From positions 1 to 56,177 of the forward strand of contig CAJQLB010000037.1 in the NCBI GenBank assembly GCA_905479065.1: a stretch of 56,177 nucleotides of DNA, written 5' to 3'. A program made the position numbers and the translations under genes. The notes under the pieces were generated by a model. The model ran no database searches. It saw only the letters and a program-made list of their open reading frames with translations, and was not told the DNA's origin. Of this stretch, positions 1 through 8,653 are shown in pieces (position 1 is the first letter of the stretch; every line of letters begins with the position of its first letter). The stretch is from an uncultured Flavobacteriaceae bacterium. Its GTDB lineage: Bacteria; Bacteroidota; Bacteroidia; Flavobacteriales; Flavobacteriaceae.

Positions 1-3000
1 TTTTGAGAGTTTGAAAGTGTAAATGACAAGCCATATTTTTGTTGTTCTAGGGTTTCCATCTCTCCAATGATGTTTTCTTTGGCGGTATATTGGTAGAAAG
101 CGTCAAATTTAACATAGTCACTAACTAAATAGGTGATTTTTGGGTTAAGCCTATTTTGGTTAATATTGAAGTTTTTACTCACAAAGTTTTCACTAAAGCT
201 TTCGTTATTTTCATGGGTGCCTAAAACATTTATTAACCAAGTAGTATAGATTTTATGATTAAAATTTAGTTGATGACTTTTCAAAGATGTTTCGATGAAT
301 CCAAATGACAGCGTATTTTTTAATTTATTAGATAAATAAGTGTAAGAGGTGGTGTAATGCTGTTTCCCCCTATTGAAAAATAGAACATTTCTAAAATTTA
401 GCTGTAAGCCTAGTTGATTGCCTGAACCTCCTTTAAATGGATTCAAATTGAAATTATTTCCATCGCGCTTCGCTTTGCGATCAATAAGATAGGAGGTTTG
501 ATTATATAGACGTGTCAAGAAATTAGGTTGCTCTGCATTTTTGACCTTGAGTTGTTTTGGATTTATTGTGAGTGTTTGACTTAATCTATTTTGATGTGTT
601 TTTATAAATACTTGATTTGGCAGTAACACTCGGATGTATTTTCCTTGGTCTTGATATTGAGCAATTTCAAACTCTTCAAGCTCTTGAATGTCATTATTAT
701 TATAATCAATCCACGTGTAAGCTCCTTGCCCTGCCTCCACTTCAATATAGGTAAAGTCCTGTTGTGGAAGTGTTCCAGAATTTGTGTCAAAAAGGGTGTT
801 AAAAGTAATAACTTGTTTAAGGAATTTTTGATTGTATTGTAATCTAGAGTTTAATGATTGTTCGTTTGGAATTGATTGATCTTCTGATTTTAAAGTTCTG
901 TAATTTATAAATATATTGAAATTGGTATTGTTATTTTGAATGATATTTGATTTTACGTAATAGGTGTTTGATGTATTAACTCTTTTTAAAGAGTTATTTC
1001 TAAGACTGTCATTTATTCTTTTTTTAAAACCAATTTCAGCAAATACTTTAGTACTATCCCCAATTCCTGTAAACACTTCATAGGATTTAAATCGCTGACT
1101 CAGTAGTGTTAGTTGGTTAGTTGATTTTTCTTTTTGTTCATTGTCTTCAATCGATAGACGTGCACCAGCCCATCCTTTCTCAAACTTTTTAGTGAGTTCA
1201 TTACTTGAGCGCAGGAAAGAAGAGTTGTTAAACGTTGAATTTGTAGTTAAAAGACTCGTATTTGATCTAAATTTAAAATTATGTAATGAAATATTTGCTA
1301 GAAAAACATGTCGATTACCGTTAAAATTTGAACTATAGTTCAGATGTTCATAAAAATAGTTAATTGATCCTTTCTGAGCGTGTTCGAGTTGTAGTCCAGA
1401 AGTGAAGAGTAATTGATTTCCTGTTTGAGTAGTAATTAAACTGCCTGTTGGTTGCGCCAAGTTCCAGTCTCTATTAAATTCGGCATTATATAAACCCTCT
1501 ATATTTCTAAAATTCTCCTGTATGTAGTCAGAATTAATAGTTAAATCTAGATTCCATAAGCTGTCATTTTTTATCATCTTTTGAGTAATTTCTAGCTTAC
1601 ATGCAAATCCATTATTATTGGAGTCGTCAAGATTAGAAAAAAGATTCAGATCATTTTTACTACCAGCAATTTCAAAATCGATGGTTGTTTTATCATGAGG
1701 TTTATAGTGACCATTAATAATAGCCATTTGAAGTTTTACTGGAGCGATTAATCGAATTACAGGGGCATAATTACCTTGTGGAACTCCCGAAACAGGAGCG
1801 ATATACTCATAGATGTTTGCAATTGCATTAGTAGTACTTATAATATAATTCCCTTGGTTTTCACCAACTAGACTAAAGCGCACATTAAATAGATCATCTT
1901 CTAAATTATTTGAGAAAACAAAGACTTCGTTGCCATCAATAATTTCTTTCTTATATAAAATTCTATTTTCATTGTAAGCTTCAGGAATTGCTGAAGGTGC
2001 CACCATTAAATCCCTATCATCTCCAGCATTAGCTAATAATTGAACTTGTTCTTCTGATAAATTTTGCTGTAAGGGTTGATTTTTAGCATCATTTTCACTG
2101 TAAATTGAAACACCTACTTCAAGTCGCTCTGTTTTGTGTCTTGCACTACTGTAGGCAACTAGTCGTGAGTAATTTCTGTCGCTAAATTGATAATCAACGG
2201 TAATCCTCATCTCTGAAGTAATTGGAAATGTTGGATTAAAAATAAGTTCTCCTGCATTGTAATCAATGATGTAATCTTTATTTTCACCTCGTTCAACAAC
2301 TACGCCATTTACGTACACGGTTTCACTTCCTGAAACAATTAACACAAATAATTCGCCATTACTTCCCTGAAGCTTGTAAGGGCCTTGATTACCCTCTTGA
2401 GCAGTAAATTGACTTGTGGTAAATTGTCCTCTCACAATGGCTCCTGCCGCTGAGGCAGTGGTAACACTTGATTCATTTTTAAAATTTAGATTGATACCGA
2501 GTCCCTGAACTCTTTTTGAAAACGCCCCAAAATAAGAGGTTTTGTTTTCAAGATCGATATCACCAGCTCTTATGTTCCAATTATTACTTGATAATTCTAT
2601 AAAAACTTGGTCAAACTCGTCCAATCTTTGCGAATATCCGCTTTCTTGTAAAGGAATATTGGCGTCCTGAATGGATGCTTTTAATGACACCTTATCATTG
2701 AGTTTTCCCGTTATTTGCAGATCGAGTTCACTGTTTAAAACAGAATTTTGATTATTACCCACAGTAACACCCCTTGAAATACTTCCAGAGGTGCTAAGAC
2801 CGTCAAATGGGATAAAATTTTTAGTTTCACTAGGTTGTGATAATCTATAAAGTTTATTTAAATCATCAGTATTATCAACAACAATAGACTCATCAAGTTG
2901 CCGATATGTTTTAGTAATATATTCGGGAAACCTTAAATATTCAATAATTAAGGAGTCTGTGTCAAGGGGTTTTTTAAATGTAATTACAGCTTTTTTGAAA

Positions 3001-3197
3001 TTAACACGGTAATAAGAAGTGTCTACAAGAGCTTTATTCTTTAATTTGACTTTAAACCAACTGTTATTGATGCTAATAGAATCAATATTTATTGTGTCAT
3101 TGAAGTGAACTTTTTTACTCCTGTAATTTGAAACAGTGTTTTGTGCAAACATGCTACATCCAAGGCAAAGTATTAAAAGCGTAATGATAGATCTCAT
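1..3197 (-). CDS. Large outer-membrane beta-barrel protein, SprA-like motifs (C-terminus beyond window)
   Basis: The reading frame opens at an ATG at 3197 and stays open to the window edge, giving 1065 residues with no stop, so the gene is partial. The first ~17 residues form a signal peptide ending near MFAQN. The body is rich in alternating polar and aromatic beta-strand segments, as expected for an outer-membrane barrel. Residues near 130-190 contain GSISRGVTVGNNQN, then IQDANIPLQESG, then LDEFDQVFIELS and AGDIDLEN. These resemble segments of the SprA family of T9SS/gliding outer-membrane proteins, although the whole protein should be much shorter than SprA (~2400 residues). Function is unknown; an export or surface role is inferred from the motif likeness only. 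It is divergent from xth across a 121-bp spacer. Confidence 0.75.
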   Translation of the reverse strand, partial: MRSIITLLILCLGCSMFAQNTVSNYRSKKVHFNDTINIDSISINNSWFKVKLKNKALVDTSYYRVNFKKAVITFKKPLDTDSLIIEYLRFPEYITKTYRQLDESIVVDNTDDLNKLYRLSQPSETKNFIPFDGLSTSGSISRGVTVGNNQNSVLNSELDLQITGKLNDKVSLKASIQDANIPLQESGYSQRLDEFDQVFIELSSNNWNIRAGDIDLENKTSYFGAFSKRVQGLGINLNFKNESSVTTASAAGAIVRGQFTTSQFTAQEGNQGPYKLQGSNGELFVLIVSGSETVYVNGVVVERGENKDYIIDYNAGELIFNPTFPITSEMRITVDYQFSDRNYSRLVAYSSARHKTERLEVGVSIYSENDAKNQPLQQNLSEEQVQLLANAGDDRDLMVAPSAIPEAYNENRILYKKEIIDGNEVFVFSNNLEDDLFNVRFSLVGENQGNYIISTTNAIANIYEYIAPVSGVPQGNYAPVIRLIAPVKLQMAIINGHYKPHDKTTIDFEIAGSKNDLNLFSNLDDSNNNGFACKLEITQKMIKNDSLWNLDLTINSDYIQENFRNIEGLYNAEFNRDWNLAQPTGSLITTQTGNQLLFTSGLQLEHAQKGSINYFYEHLNYSSNFNGNRHVFLANISLHNFKFRSNTSLLTTNSTFNNSSFLRSSNELTKKFEKGWAGARLSIEDNEQKEKSTNQLTLLSQRFKSYEVFTGIGDSTKVFAEIGFKKRINDSLRNNSLKRVNTSNTYYVKSNIIQNNNTNFNIFINYRTLKSEDQSIPNEQSLNSRLQYNQKFLKQVITFNTLFDTNSGTLPQQDFTYIEVEAGQGAYTWIDYNNNDIQELEEFEIAQYQDQGKYIRVLLPNQVFIKTHQNRLSQTLTINPKQLKVKNAEQPNFLTRLYNQTSYLIDRKAKRDGNNFNLNPFKGGSGNQLGLQLNFRNVLFFNRGKQHYTTSYTYLSNKLKNTLSFGFIETSLKSHQLNFNHKIYTTWLINVLGTHENNESFSENFVSKNFNINQNRLNPKITYLVSDYVKFDAFYQYTAKENIIGEMETLEQQKYGLSFTLSNSQ

Positions 3198-3318
3198 GTA
3201 GTTATATAAACTTAAAACGCATTAAATTATTTTGTTAATAGTTTTCGTTAAAACTGCTTTAAATTTATAGTGTAAAAGTAAGGCATTATTTAATTTAGCT
3301 AAAATTCGAACAAATCGT

Positions 3319-4080
3319 ATGAAAATTATTTCCTATAACGTTAATGGAGTTAGAGCAGCTGTGAATAAAGGTTTTGTAGACTGGTTAAAAAATACAAATC
3401 CTGATGTGATTTGTTTACAAGAAATTAAGGCACTTAAAGAACAGCTAGATGTTACCATATTTGAAAATGCTGGTTACAAATACCATTATTGGTTTAGCGC
3501 ACAAAAAAAAGGGTATAGCGGTGTTGCTATTTTAAGTAAAACAAAACCAAAGCATGTAGAGTATGGAACAGGGATAGAAACAATGGATTTTGAAGGACGA
3601 AATTTAAGAGTTGATTTTGATGAAATTTCAATTATGAGTATGTATTTACCTTCAGGAACCAATAATGAAAGATTAGATTTTAAATTCAATTATATGGATG
3701 AAATTCAAGACTATCTATCACTATTGACAGAGCAAATCCCAAATTTGGTAGTATGTGGAGATTATAATATTTGTCATGATGAGATAGATATTCATAATCC
3801 TAAAATGAAAAATGTATCAGGGTTTTTACCAGAAGAAAGATCTTGGTTAGGGGCATTTATTCAGAGTGGTTTTATTGATTCTTACAGATATTTACACCCT
3901 ACAAGGCAAGAGTTTAGTTGGTGGAGTTACCGTGCAAATTCAAGGGCTAATAATAAGGGTTGGCGTTTAGATTATGCGATGGTTTCAAAGACATTACAAG
4001 AAAAAATTAAAAGAAGCGTTATACTCACTGAGGCAGTTCATAGTGACCATTGTCCAATCTTAGTAGAAATAGATAAATAA
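3319..4080 (+). CDS. xth: Exodeoxyribonuclease III (AP endonuclease family)
   Basis: This 253-residue protein has the length and motif order of the ExoIII/AP endonuclease family, which cleaves DNA 5' to abasic sites and trims 3' ends in base-excision repair. Visible motifs are ISYNVNGVRAA at the N-terminus, LQEIKA carrying the metal-binding Glu, GDYNICHDEIDIHNP with the catalytic Asp and Asn, and the terminal HSDHCPI Asp-His pair. An ATG at 3319 starts directly on the conserved MKIISYNVNG. The OmpA-like lipoprotein gene follows after 8 bp, so the two are probably co-transcribed. Confidence 0.95.
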   Translation: MKIISYNVNGVRAAVNKGFVDWLKNTNPDVICLQEIKALKEQLDVTIFENAGYKYHYWFSAQKKGYSGVAILSKTKPKHVEYGTGIETMDFEGRNLRVDFDEISIMSMYLPSGTNNERLDFKFNYMDEIQDYLSLLTEQIPNLVVCGDYNICHDEIDIHNPKMKNVSGFLPEERSWLGAFIQSGFIDSYRYLHPTRQEFSWWSYRANSRANNKGWRLDYAMVSKTLQEKIKRSVILTEAVHSDHCPILVEIDK

Positions 4081-4088
4081 CACAAAAT

Positions 4089-5048
4089 ATGTTAAATAAA
4101 TTTTTTTTAATAATCACAACCTTAGTATTAACAATTTCGTGTGTTTCACCGAAAGTTTATAAGAATTTAGAAACTAAGTATTCAAATGTGAAGAAGGAGT
4201 ATGATTTGCTTTCTGAAGACTATGGTAAATTACAAAACACGTTAGCAGGACTGGAGAAATCCTTGGCCGGCTTACAGGCAGATTACGATAAAACTCTTCA
4301 ACAACGAAATAAGTTTCAAAATGATTTTGATGTCCTCAAGGTTAGTTATGATAATTTAAAAGCGTCTTATGATGCCTTGGAGCAAAATAGCACAAAGGCC
4401 ATTGCAGAAAATTCAAGAAAAAATAGAGAACTTTTGGCGCAACTTGAGGCAAAAGAACAAGCTCTTGCTTCAGAAAGCATGAGGTTAAACACACTAGAAA
4501 AAGAATTAGAGGCTAGGTCAAATCGTATTGTAGAGCTGGAACGGGTTATTGCGATGAAAGACAAAGCGATGACAAATTTAAAAAATGCAATTACCAAAGC
4601 TTTAACGGATTTTGAAGGTAAGGGATTAACAATTGAGCAACGCGATGGAAAAGTTTATGTTTCTATGGAGAATAAATTATTATTTAGGTCTGGAAGTTGG
4701 GCGGTTGGTAGTCAAGGGCGTCAAGCGGTTGAGCAACTTGGAAAGGTGTTAGCAGACAACCCAGACATTGCTATTTTAATTGAAGGCCACACAGATAATG
4801 TGCCATATAAAGGAAACTCACAGTTGAGTGGTAATTGGGATTTATCCACAAAACGCGCAACCGCCATTGTCAATATTTTGAGAGAGAATCTCAATATTTA
4901 TCCAGAAAATTTAACAGCAGCTGGCAGAGGAGAGTATGCGCCGATAGCTTCCAATGATACAGCAGAAGGAAAAGCAAAAAACAGGCGTATTGAGGTTGTT
5001 TTAACACCCAAACTTGATGAATTATCAAGGTTACTAAATGAGAAATAG
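4089..5048 (+). CDS. OmpA-family peptidoglycan-binding lipoprotein with coiled coil
   Basis: The product has 319 residues. It starts with a lipoprotein signal peptide with lipobox LTISC (Cys18), so the mature protein should be lipidated and envelope-anchored. Residues ~25-165 are a long charged heptad region, probably a coiled coil. The C-terminal ~120 residues form an OmpA/MotB domain: LLFRSGSW, then IEGHTDNVPY and the NRRIEVVLTP end, which bind peptidoglycan diaminopimelate. It likely tethers or spaces the outer membrane from the cell wall. It lies 8 bp after xth; the functional link is not obvious. Confidence 0.9.
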   Translation: MLNKFFLIITTLVLTISCVSPKVYKNLETKYSNVKKEYDLLSEDYGKLQNTLAGLEKSLAGLQADYDKTLQQRNKFQNDFDVLKVSYDNLKASYDALEQNSTKAIAENSRKNRELLAQLEAKEQALASESMRLNTLEKELEARSNRIVELERVIAMKDKAMTNLKNAITKALTDFEGKGLTIEQRDGKVYVSMENKLLFRSGSWAVGSQGRQAVEQLGKVLADNPDIAILIEGHTDNVPYKGNSQLSGNWDLSTKRATAIVNILRENLNIYPENLTAAGRGEYAPIASNDTAEGKAKNRRIEVVLTPKLDELSRLLNEK

Positions 5049-5222
5049 TATCATAACAGCGTGATAAAAATACGATGAATATATAGTAAGTTAGATGAAT
5101 GTGTATGCTTGTGCTATCACGTCACAGAAACTTATTAGATACAAGTTACTGTTTTCTAACAACGAGCTTACTAACATTTAAATTTGAATTAACTAGAATC
5201 ATAACATAGATATAATTTACAA

Positions 5223-6257
5223 ATGAAATATACCACCTTACCAGATACCGATATAAAAGTTAGTAAAATTTGTTTAGGGACCATGACATGGGGGAATCAA
5301 AATACAGAATCTCAGGGTCATGCTCAAATGGATGCTGCATTTGAAAAAGGAGTCAATTTTTTTGATACAGCTGAATTATACCCTGTACCTGCAGAAGCAA
5401 AAACGAGTGGTAGAACTAGTGAAATAATAGGTTCTTGGTTTAAAAAATCAAATAATCGAAGCAAGGTTGTTCTAGCTAGTAAAATTGCAGGACCTGGAGA
5501 TTATACTGCTCACATCAGAACTAATGGATTTGTGAAAGGAATAAAAGATGCTGTGGAAAAGGAATTAAAAAGATTGCAAACAGATTATATTGATTTGTTT
5601 CAATTACACTGGCCGGAGCGAAGTACCAATATGTTTGGTATACGAGATTATAACCACAATCCAAGTGATCCTTGGAAAGATAATTTCAAGAAAATTTTAC
5701 AGGTTCTTGAAGAGGTTATTAAAGAGGGAAAAGTACGTCATGTTGGCTTATCAAATGAAAAGGCTTGGGGTACTATGCGCTATTTAGAGGAGTCTAAGCA
5801 GCATGATTTGCCAAGAATGATAACCATTCAGAACGCTTATTCATTACTCAACAGAATATTTGAAGGAGACACAGCAGAGGTTGCTATGCGTGAAAATATA
5901 AAATTACTAGCATATTCTCCTTTGGCTTTTGGTGTGTTGTCAGGAAAATACATTAAAGGCACCGCCGCAGATAATGCGAGGTTAAAGTTATTTCCAAGAT
6001 TTGCAAGATATAGCAGCGAGCAATCCACAGAAGCCGCAAAAGCTTACTTAAAGCTAGCTGAAGAGAACAACCTGAGCTTGGCAAAAATGTCCTTGGCCTT
6101 TGTGACACAGCAACCGTTTGTGTTGAGTAATATTATTGGAGCTACAAGTCTGGAGCAGCTTGACGAAAATATTGATAGTATTAATGTAGAATTAGACAAA
6201 GATTTGTTGGCAAAAATAAACGATATTCATGCTAGAATCCCTAACCCTGCACCTTAG
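5223..6257 (+). CDS. Aldo/keto reductase, Tas-like
   Basis: A 344-residue NADP-dependent oxidoreductase of the TIM-barrel aldo/keto reductase superfamily, closest in layout to E. coli Tas. Motifs are KICLGTMTWGNQN, FFDTAELYPVP (catalytic Asp and Tyr), ASKIAGPG (catalytic Lys), LFQLHWPER (active-site His) and VGLSNE. The C-terminal LSNIIGATSLEQLDENI is the NADP phosphate-binding region. The physiological substrate cannot be told from sequence. A 174-bp spacer with no recognised feature separates it from the OmpA-like gene, so it probably has its own promoter. Confidence 0.9.
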   Translation: MKYTTLPDTDIKVSKICLGTMTWGNQNTESQGHAQMDAAFEKGVNFFDTAELYPVPAEAKTSGRTSEIIGSWFKKSNNRSKVVLASKIAGPGDYTAHIRTNGFVKGIKDAVEKELKRLQTDYIDLFQLHWPERSTNMFGIRDYNHNPSDPWKDNFKKILQVLEEVIKEGKVRHVGLSNEKAWGTMRYLEESKQHDLPRMITIQNAYSLLNRIFEGDTAEVAMRENIKLLAYSPLAFGVLSGKYIKGTAADNARLKLFPRFARYSSEQSTEAAKAYLKLAEENNLSLAKMSLAFVTQQPFVLSNIIGATSLEQLDENIDSINVELDKDLLAKINDIHARIPNPAP

Positions 6258-6331
6258 TAATCTATTGTTATTCTGTATTAATTAGATTTTGAAAAAGTTT
6301 TTTTAATAATAATATCTTATGGTATAAAACC

Positions 6332-6366
6332 AAAAAAGCCTCTCCACAACTGGAAAGGCTTTTTTT
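6332..6366. terminator. Bidirectional hairpin terminator
   Basis: A ten-base AAAAAAGCCT arm pairs with AGGCTTTTTT, extended by TCC/GGA past one C-A mismatch, around an ACAACT loop. A- and T-runs flank it symmetrically, so it can end both the aldo/keto reductase gene (plus) and the RNase G gene (minus). It overlaps the RNase G stop codon. Confidence 0.8.
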
Positions 6367-7912
6367 ATAATTGTATTGTGTTACCATCTTTATCTTTAAA
6401 GTGGTACTCTAGATATGTGTAAGCATCTCTTGGTAATATTTTCACCCATTTTTTGTGCTCAAAATACCATTTTGAACGCATTGATGGAAAACCTTTAGTT
6501 AAAAAGGCTGCTATAAAGGGATGTGTGTTTAAGGTCACCTTGTTATAGTCTTTTTTAATTAGTCTGTCTAAATCTTGTTTGATTTTACCAACTATTTTAA
6601 TTGGTGCTTCAACCTCTTGCCCATTTAAACCGTTTGGATTTTCTTCTCGGGTTTTAATGTTCATTTCTGGTCTTACGCGTTGTCTTGTTATTTGTATCAA
6701 GCCAAATTTACTTGGTGGCAAAATTTTGTGCTTTGCTCTATCATCTTTCATTTCATCACGAAGATGATTGTAAAGCTTCTTTCGGTTTTCAGCTCGTCCC
6801 ATATCAATAAAATCAACAACGATAATACCTCCCATATCACGCAAGCGTAATTGTCTGGCTAATTCTGTTGCTGAAATTAAATTAACTTCTAGTGCTGTAT
6901 CCTCTTGGTTTGTTGCTTTATTAGATCGGTTACCACTGTTAACGTCAATAACATGAAGTGCTTCAGTATGTTCTATTACTAAATAAGCTCCTTTTGCCAT
7001 TGAAACAGTGCGTCCAAAGGATGTTTTTATTTGCCGCTCAATTCCATATTTTTCAAATACTGGAACATTGCCTTGATGCAATTTTACAATTGATTCTTTT
7101 TTGGGTGCAATTTTTTGCACATAATCTTTAATTTGAATGTATAGCGCTTCATCGTCTACAATGATGGAAGTAAAAGTGTCATTGAATATGTCTCTCAGTA
7201 TTGAGGAGGCCTTATTCATTTCACCTAAAACTTTACTTGGATGATGAGCTCTATAGAGTTTTTTACACATTGCTGTCCAACGAGTGAGCAGATTTTGTAA
7301 ATCTCTATCTAGTTCCGCTACTTTTTTGCCTTCTGCTACGGTACGAATGATTACACCAAAACCTTTCGGAGTAATACTTTTAACCAATCGTTTTAATCGT
7401 TCTTTTTCTTCTTTACTTTCAATTTTTTGAGAAATTGAAATACGTTCAGAAAAAGGGACTAAAACAATGTATCGACCAGCTATGGACAACTCCGAACTAA
7501 TTCGGGGTCCTTTGGTTGATATTGGTTCTTTTACAATTTGCACTAATACAGATTGATTTGATTTTAAAACGTCGGTAACTTTGCCGTTTTTATCAATATC
7601 TTTTTCAAATGGGAAATTTCTTAAAGAATAATCTCTAAGTTTACCTGTGCTTACACGTTTAACGAATTTTAAAAGAGAAGGAAGTTTAGGTCCCAAATCA
7701 TGATAATGCAAAAATGCATCTTTTTCATAGCCTACATTAACAAATGCAGCATTGAGCCCTTGGACAGATTTTCGAACTTTGGCAATAAACACATCACCAA
7801 CAGAAAAATTATTGTCATCCTTTTCTTTTTGTAATTCAATAAGTTTTCCATCTTTTAATAAGGCAAAATCAACAGCATTAGAACTTGAACGAATGATTAG
7901 TTCTTTATTCAT
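6365..7912 (-). CDS. rng: Ribonuclease G/E family endoribonuclease
   Basis: A 515-residue RNase E/G-type endonuclease, matching short RNase G rather than RNase E because the C-terminal degradosome scaffold is absent. Residues ~38-130 form the S1 RNA-binding domain. The two catalytic metal-binding Asp residues are visible in HVIDVNSG (D323) and VVDFIDM (D367). In E. coli enzymes the zinc-link cysteines (CPxCxG) follow; here the equivalent stretch at 411-430 (RVRPEMNIK, then ENPNGLNGQ) has no cysteine. The only Cys in the protein is in TAMCKK. It should process rRNA and mRNA. The gene lies downstream of the basic miniprotein and HU genes on the same strand. Confidence 0.93.
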   Translation of the reverse strand: MNKELIIRSSSNAVDFALLKDGKLIELQKEKDDNNFSVGDVFIAKVRKSVQGLNAAFVNVGYEKDAFLHYHDLGPKLPSLLKFVKRVSTGKLRDYSLRNFPFEKDIDKNGKVTDVLKSNQSVLVQIVKEPISTKGPRISSELSIAGRYIVLVPFSERISISQKIESKEEKERLKRLVKSITPKGFGVIIRTVAEGKKVAELDRDLQNLLTRWTAMCKKLYRAHHPSKVLGEMNKASSILRDIFNDTFTSIIVDDEALYIQIKDYVQKIAPKKESIVKLHQGNVPVFEKYGIERQIKTSFGRTVSMAKGAYLVIEHTEALHVIDVNSGNRSNKATNQEDTALEVNLISATELARQLRLRDMGGIIVVDFIDMGRAENRKKLYNHLRDEMKDDRAKHKILPPSKFGLIQITRQRVRPEMNIKTREENPNGLNGQEVEAPIKIVGKIKQDLDRLIKKDYNKVTLNTHPFIAAFLTKGFPSMRSKWYFEHKKWVKILPRDAYTYLEYHFKDKDGNTIQL

Positions 7913-8073
7913 ATAGTTAATTTTTATCCATACAATTAAGTACAGATGGATTATACATATTTTTTGATCACAGGTCCCGAAAATTCGGGAAATTACGGTA
8001 AATTCACAAGGTTACTAAGGTAAAAGTATTTTCCGTTGTGAATTAAATGTCAAAGAACGTTCTTTTGATAAAC

Positions 8074-8102
8074 TGAAAAAGTAGTTAAAAACTACTTTTT
8101 CA
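8074..8102 (-). terminator. Hairpin terminator after the miniprotein gene
   Basis: A perfect 13-bp inverted repeat (TGAAAAAGTAGTT and its complement) with a three-base loop lies just past the stop codon of the 29-residue ORF. On the minus strand its second arm ends in a T-run. It probably separates the HU/miniprotein transcript from rng. Confidence 0.7.
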
Positions 8103-8104
8103 TA

Positions 8105-8194
8105 CTATTTTTTCTTGTGACGATTAGCACGCCTTCTCTTTTTACGCTTGTGCGTCGCTACCTTGTGTCTTTTTCTTTTCTTACCACTTGGCAT
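8105..8194 (-). CDS. 29-residue basic ribosomal-type protein (AURKAIP1/COX24-like)
   Basis: This tiny ORF encodes MPSGKKRKRHKVATHKRKKR followed by RRANRHKKK. It is almost entirely Lys, Arg and His, as in very small ribosomal proteins. Bacteroidota genomes commonly carry this peptide, which I recall being assigned to the AURKAIP1/COX24 C-terminal domain family; related peptides (mS38, mycobacterial bS22) sit in small ribosomal subunits. That assignment is from memory of the family. What is seen is the ORF, its composition, a position 36 bp downstream of hup, and a strong terminator right after the stop. Confidence 0.75.
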   Translation of the reverse strand: MPSGKKRKRHKVATHKRKKRRRANRHKKK

Positions 8195-8230
8195 AAATGA
8201 TTTTTTTAAAATTAATACTTTTTTCGATTG

Positions 8231-8521
8231 TTATTTTACTTTAACATTGGCCTTCACACTTTCTACAAATACTTTTGCAGGTTTGAAGGCTGGTATGTTG
8301 TGAGCAGGAATTTTAATCGTTGTGTTTTTAGAAATGTTTCTACCCGTTTTCTCTGCACGAGTTTTAACGATAAAACTACCAAATCCTCTTAAATAAACGT
8401 TTTCACCACTTTCAAGTGAACTTTTAACTTCATTCATGAATGTCTCTACAGTTGCTTGGACATCACCTTTTTCAATTCCTAATTTCTCAGAAATTTGAGC
8501 TACAATATCAGCTTTTGTCAT
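8231..8521 (-). CDS. HU/IHF-family DNA-binding protein
   Basis: At 96 residues it has the size and fold pattern of HU. An N-terminal helical dimerisation part (MTKADIVAQISEKLG) leads to the conserved GFGSF turn, a beta-arm with GRN and the Pro-containing tip IPAHNIPAFKPA, and a final helix. It bends and compacts DNA. The gene is divergent from mutY across 132 bp, with a -7 type element for each direction. The AURKAIP1/COX24-like miniprotein gene is 36 bp downstream. Confidence 0.93.
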   Translation of the reverse strand: MTKADIVAQISEKLGIEKGDVQATVETFMNEVKSSLESGENVYLRGFGSFIVKTRAEKTGRNISKNTTIKIPAHNIPAFKPAKVFVESVKANVKVK

Positions 8522-8559
8522 TATTAATTAGTTTTTAGGGTTGTTAATTATAAGGGATG

Positions 8560-8567
8560 CAAATATA
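8560..8567 (-). promoter_or_regulatory. -7 element TATATTTG for the HU gene
   Basis: On the minus strand this octamer matches the Bacteroidota sigma-70 -7 consensus TAnnTTTG and lies about 40 bp upstream of the HU start. No well-spaced -33 TTTG is seen. Confidence 0.5.
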
Positions 8568-8625
8568 TGTATTTTAAAATCAATATTTCTATCCTAATTC
8601 ATTAAAATTTAACGATATAAACGTT

Positions 8626-8633
8626 TATTTTTG
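8626..8633 (+). promoter_or_regulatory. -7 element TATTTTTG for mutY
   Basis: Matches TAnnTTTG and ends 20 bp before the mutY ATG, in the divergent hup-mutY spacer. No clear -33 element was found. Confidence 0.45.
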
Positions 8634-8653
8634 CCTCAGTCATTGAAAATAAA

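Noticed and set aside
602-1338. Short ORFs on both strands in the first 3 kb
   Set aside because: They lie inside the long minus-strand outer-membrane protein frame, which is open from 3197 to the edge and has a signal peptide and recognisable motifs.
5049-5222. 174-bp spacer before the aldo/keto reductase gene
   Set aside because: Checked for small ORFs, RNA genes and a TAnnTTTG element; nothing convincing found.
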